NCBI GenBank assembly: GCA_016873165.1
Contig: VGXV01000005.1
Coordinates: 58,193 to 122,192 of the forward strand
Origin: Planctomycetota bacterium
GTDB lineage: Bacteria; Planctomycetota; Brocadiia; Brocadiales; Brocadiaceae
DNA: 64,000 bases
Direction: 5' to 3'
Part shown: piece after piece, positions 62,545 to 64,000 of the stretch
Numbering within the stretch: position 1 is the first letter of the stretch
Layout: each line of letters begins with the position of its first letter
The notes under the pieces: model-generated
The model's database searches: none
The model's input: the letters and a program-made list of their open reading frames with translations, nothing else
What the model was told of the DNA's origin: nothing
Translations under genes and position numbers: made by a program

Positions 62545-63849
62545 TTATTTCTTCATAGACCAGGAATTTTCCCAACGTGAATGATATTCCTGTTCTATGC
62601 GATGCCAATCTTCCCTCGTTCTGTATGATAAATAAGGTCGTGGATTCAATAAAGTATCTGACGTCCATACAATATCAAATTGTCCTTCATTATTGACCTT
62701 TCCGATTCTGGCATTTTTTATCAAATGATTACTCGTATAGTCAAAGTGAACGATTCCCTCCGGCGCTGCCATGCTTATTTCATTCATAGCCATGATAACA
62801 TTGTCGGTATTTACGGTATGTGCCTCTTCGACCGCCCTGGCCCAGAGATGTACGCCAATGTATGCCGCTTCCATCGGATCGGAGACGCAACGGTCTTTGC
62901 CGTATTTCTCTTTAAACATTGCAACAAATCTCCGGTTTACATCATTTTCAATGCTTTGAAAATAACTCCGGCAGGCATAATCGCCTGCAATATTTTCTAT
63001 TCCAATCGCTGCAATTTCATTTTCTCCAAGGCTAAACGACATAGTGGGAATTTTATCCGGAGATATTCCCGCGTTACGCAATTCTTTGAAAAAGGAGATA
63101 TTGCCCTCGCCATTAATCGTATTCAATATGACATCAGGCCGGGATTCATTAATGTGCATAACCAACTCACCGGCCTCTTTACTGCCAAATGTAAGATAGT
63201 GTTCGCCAACCACCTCCCCTCCCATTGCCGTTATCTTATCCCTGAGAATGGTATTGACAAGATGCGAATAAATATAATCGGACCCGGCGAGAAAATATTT
63301 CTTTCCAAGATGCTGAAAACACCAGTGAATTGCCGGAATAATTTGTTGATTCGGTGTGGCGCCCATATAAATTATGCGGGGTGATGATTCCAGGCCTTCG
63401 TATTGAACAGGATAAAAGAGAAGATGTTTATAACGTTCCAACACGGGTTTTACCGTTTTACGCGAGTCAGAAAGCCAGCAACCGAATATTGCCTGCACTT
63501 TTTCAAGCACTATAAGCCTTTCGGCTTCCAGGGCGAATGTTTTTGCGTCAGATTTTCCGTCAACAACAACAGGAACAATCCTGCATCCCAAAACACCTCC
63601 CCTATTGTTAATTTCTTCAATGGCTAACAAAGCGGAATCTGCCACTGCCTTTTCGCTCATTGCCATGAAACCGGTGAGCGAGTGCAAAATGCCGACTTTT
63701 ATGATTTTCTGCATGCTATTACTTTCTGCGAAACGGCTTTTGTCATATGAATACAAGCATCCTGCCAATACAATAATAAAAATGATGGCAATAGCAGTAA
63801 TTTTATTAATGGTATACGTTCTTTTTTGCGGAAATAACGCGTTTTTCAT
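62545..63849 (-). CDS. UrtA-like (urea/short-chain amide) substrate-binding protein
   Basis: The 434-aa protein resembles UrtA/FmdD binding proteins: KVGILHSLTGFMAMSEKAVA, ALLAIEEINNRGGVLG, GCWLSDSRKTVKPVLERYKH, LLFYPVQYEGLESSPRIIYM and GATPNQQIIPAIHW are the family blocks. The N-terminal hydrophobic helix (AIAIIFIIVLAGCLYSYDKS) contains AGC and may serve as anchor or lipoprotein signal. No UrtBCDE permease or ATPase gene follows; instead the operon continues with histidine kinases. A sensory rather than transport role is therefore inferred. The ligand is not necessarily urea. Confidence 0.9.
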   Translation of the reverse strand: MKNALFPQKRTYTINKITAIAIIFIIVLAGCLYSYDKSRFAESNSMQKIIKVGILHSLTGFMAMSEKAVADSALLAIEEINNRGGVLGCRIVPVVVDGKSDAKTFALEAERLIVLEKVQAIFGCWLSDSRKTVKPVLERYKHLLFYPVQYEGLESSPRIIYMGATPNQQIIPAIHWCFQHLGKKYFLAGSDYIYSHLVNTILRDKITAMGGEVVGEHYLTFGSKEAGELVMHINESRPDVILNTINGEGNISFFKELRNAGISPDKIPTMSFSLGENEIAAIGIENIAGDYACRSYFQSIENDVNRRFVAMFKEKYGKDRCVSDPMEAAYIGVHLWARAVEEAHTVNTDNVIMAMNEISMAAPEGIVHFDYTSNHLIKNARIGKVNNEGQFDIVWTSDTLLNPRPYLSYRTREDWHRIEQEYHSRWENSWSMKK

Positions 63850-63889
63850 TTTTTATCTTCTGATAAGTCAGACAATCGTTGGTGGATAC

Positions 63890-63907
63890 GGCGCAAAAAC
63901 CAGCGCC
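63890..63907. promoter_or_regulatory. Hairpin in the leader of the UrtA-kinase operon
   Basis: GGCGCAAAAACCAGCGCC: 5-bp G/C stem, 8-base loop, 41-58 bases upstream of the first start codon (minus strand). A further near-palindrome, AGAGTTAACTAAAATAGTTACTCT, lies at 63957-63980. Either could be a regulatory site; neither matches a known motif. The rest of the window end (63908-64000) is AT-rich. Confidence 0.35.
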
Positions 63908-64000
63908 TTATATGTTAAGGTGTATAGAATTAATATTAATCAATTGAAATACTGTAAGAGTTAACTAAAATAGTTACTCTTTCAGGGCGGGAGTGGTTAA

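Overview
The window is a moderately AT-rich bacterial chromosome segment, densely coded on both strands. It holds about 46 genes, one tRNA and several families of short palindromic intergenic repeats. The gene content resembles an anaerobic or microaerobic Planctomycetota of the anammox type (Brocadiales, e.g. Kuenenia/Brocadia/Jettenia). The pointers are a nickel CO dehydrogenase, secreted FG-GAP/ASPIC-UnbV propellers, secreted proteins with CxnCH motifs, glycogen-degrading enzymes and many sensor kinases. That assignment is an inference from overall character; no marker gene such as rRNA or hydrazine synthase is present.

Layout. 0-3 kb: end of the F1 ATP synthase operon (atpD truncated by the window edge, atpC), an rfbB-type nucleotide-sugar dehydratase and a small membrane protein. 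3-8.2 kb: a tandemly duplicated two-gene module, each copy a seven-repeat secreted propeller plus a small secreted protein with a possible heme-binding motif and an Ig-like tail. 8.3-15.4 kb: tsaB, tRNA-Val(GAC), a DUF4177 protein, lipoprotein MsrB, an unknown HExxxH protein, an SDR and a large secreted TolB-propeller/M28 peptidase/PDZ protein. 15.4-16.7 kb: a gene-poor, decaying stretch with degenerate repeats and a truncated four-helix-bundle gene. 16.8-22 kb: two secreted proteins, a PflA-like radical SAM enzyme, a BaiN/YhiN-like flavoprotein and two overlapping YkgJ-type cysteine-cluster proteins. 22-25.7 kb: iron-uptake operon feoB-rseC-dtxR with a promoter and Fur-like box separated from feoB by repeat DNA. 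25.9-29 kb: small genes (coiled protein, RHH-like, TauE, PNPOx-like, SagB-like). 29.2-33.3 kb: glycogen debranching enzyme and GH15 glucoamylase, then bacterioferritin with a Fur-box-like palindrome upstream.

33.8-41.6 kb is a signalling block: cheW, REC-HD-GYP, a PilJ-type chemoreceptor, a REC protein and a frameshifted bacteriohemerythrin on the minus strand, a divergent NtrC-type regulator, and a small protein ending in a flagellin-like helix. 41.65-42.02 kb, between minus-strand genes, carries a plus-strand extended -10 promoter, several strong stems and an intrinsic terminator: a candidate unannotated structured RNA. 42-50.9 kb: DUF4139 protein and divergent cooS, SYLF protein, a zinc alcohol-dehydrogenase-like protein with a TIGR04282-type glycosyltransferase, TlpA thioredoxin (preceded by a G9 tract), YqgE and an alpha/beta hydrolase. 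50.9-55.1 kb: RND efflux pump with its fusion protein. 55.5-63.85 kb: a compact five-gene minus-strand operon of a UrtA-like binding protein, a membrane histidine kinase, a response regulator, a hybrid kinase and a second kinase, with no transporter permease.

Points most worth following up are the candidate RNA at 41.67-42.02 kb, the duplicated propeller/CxnCH modules, the permease-less UrtA-kinase operon, the iron-responsive operators at bfr and feo, the mobile MITE family with 8-9 bp target duplications, the flagellin-tail mini-protein and the frameshifted hemerythrin.
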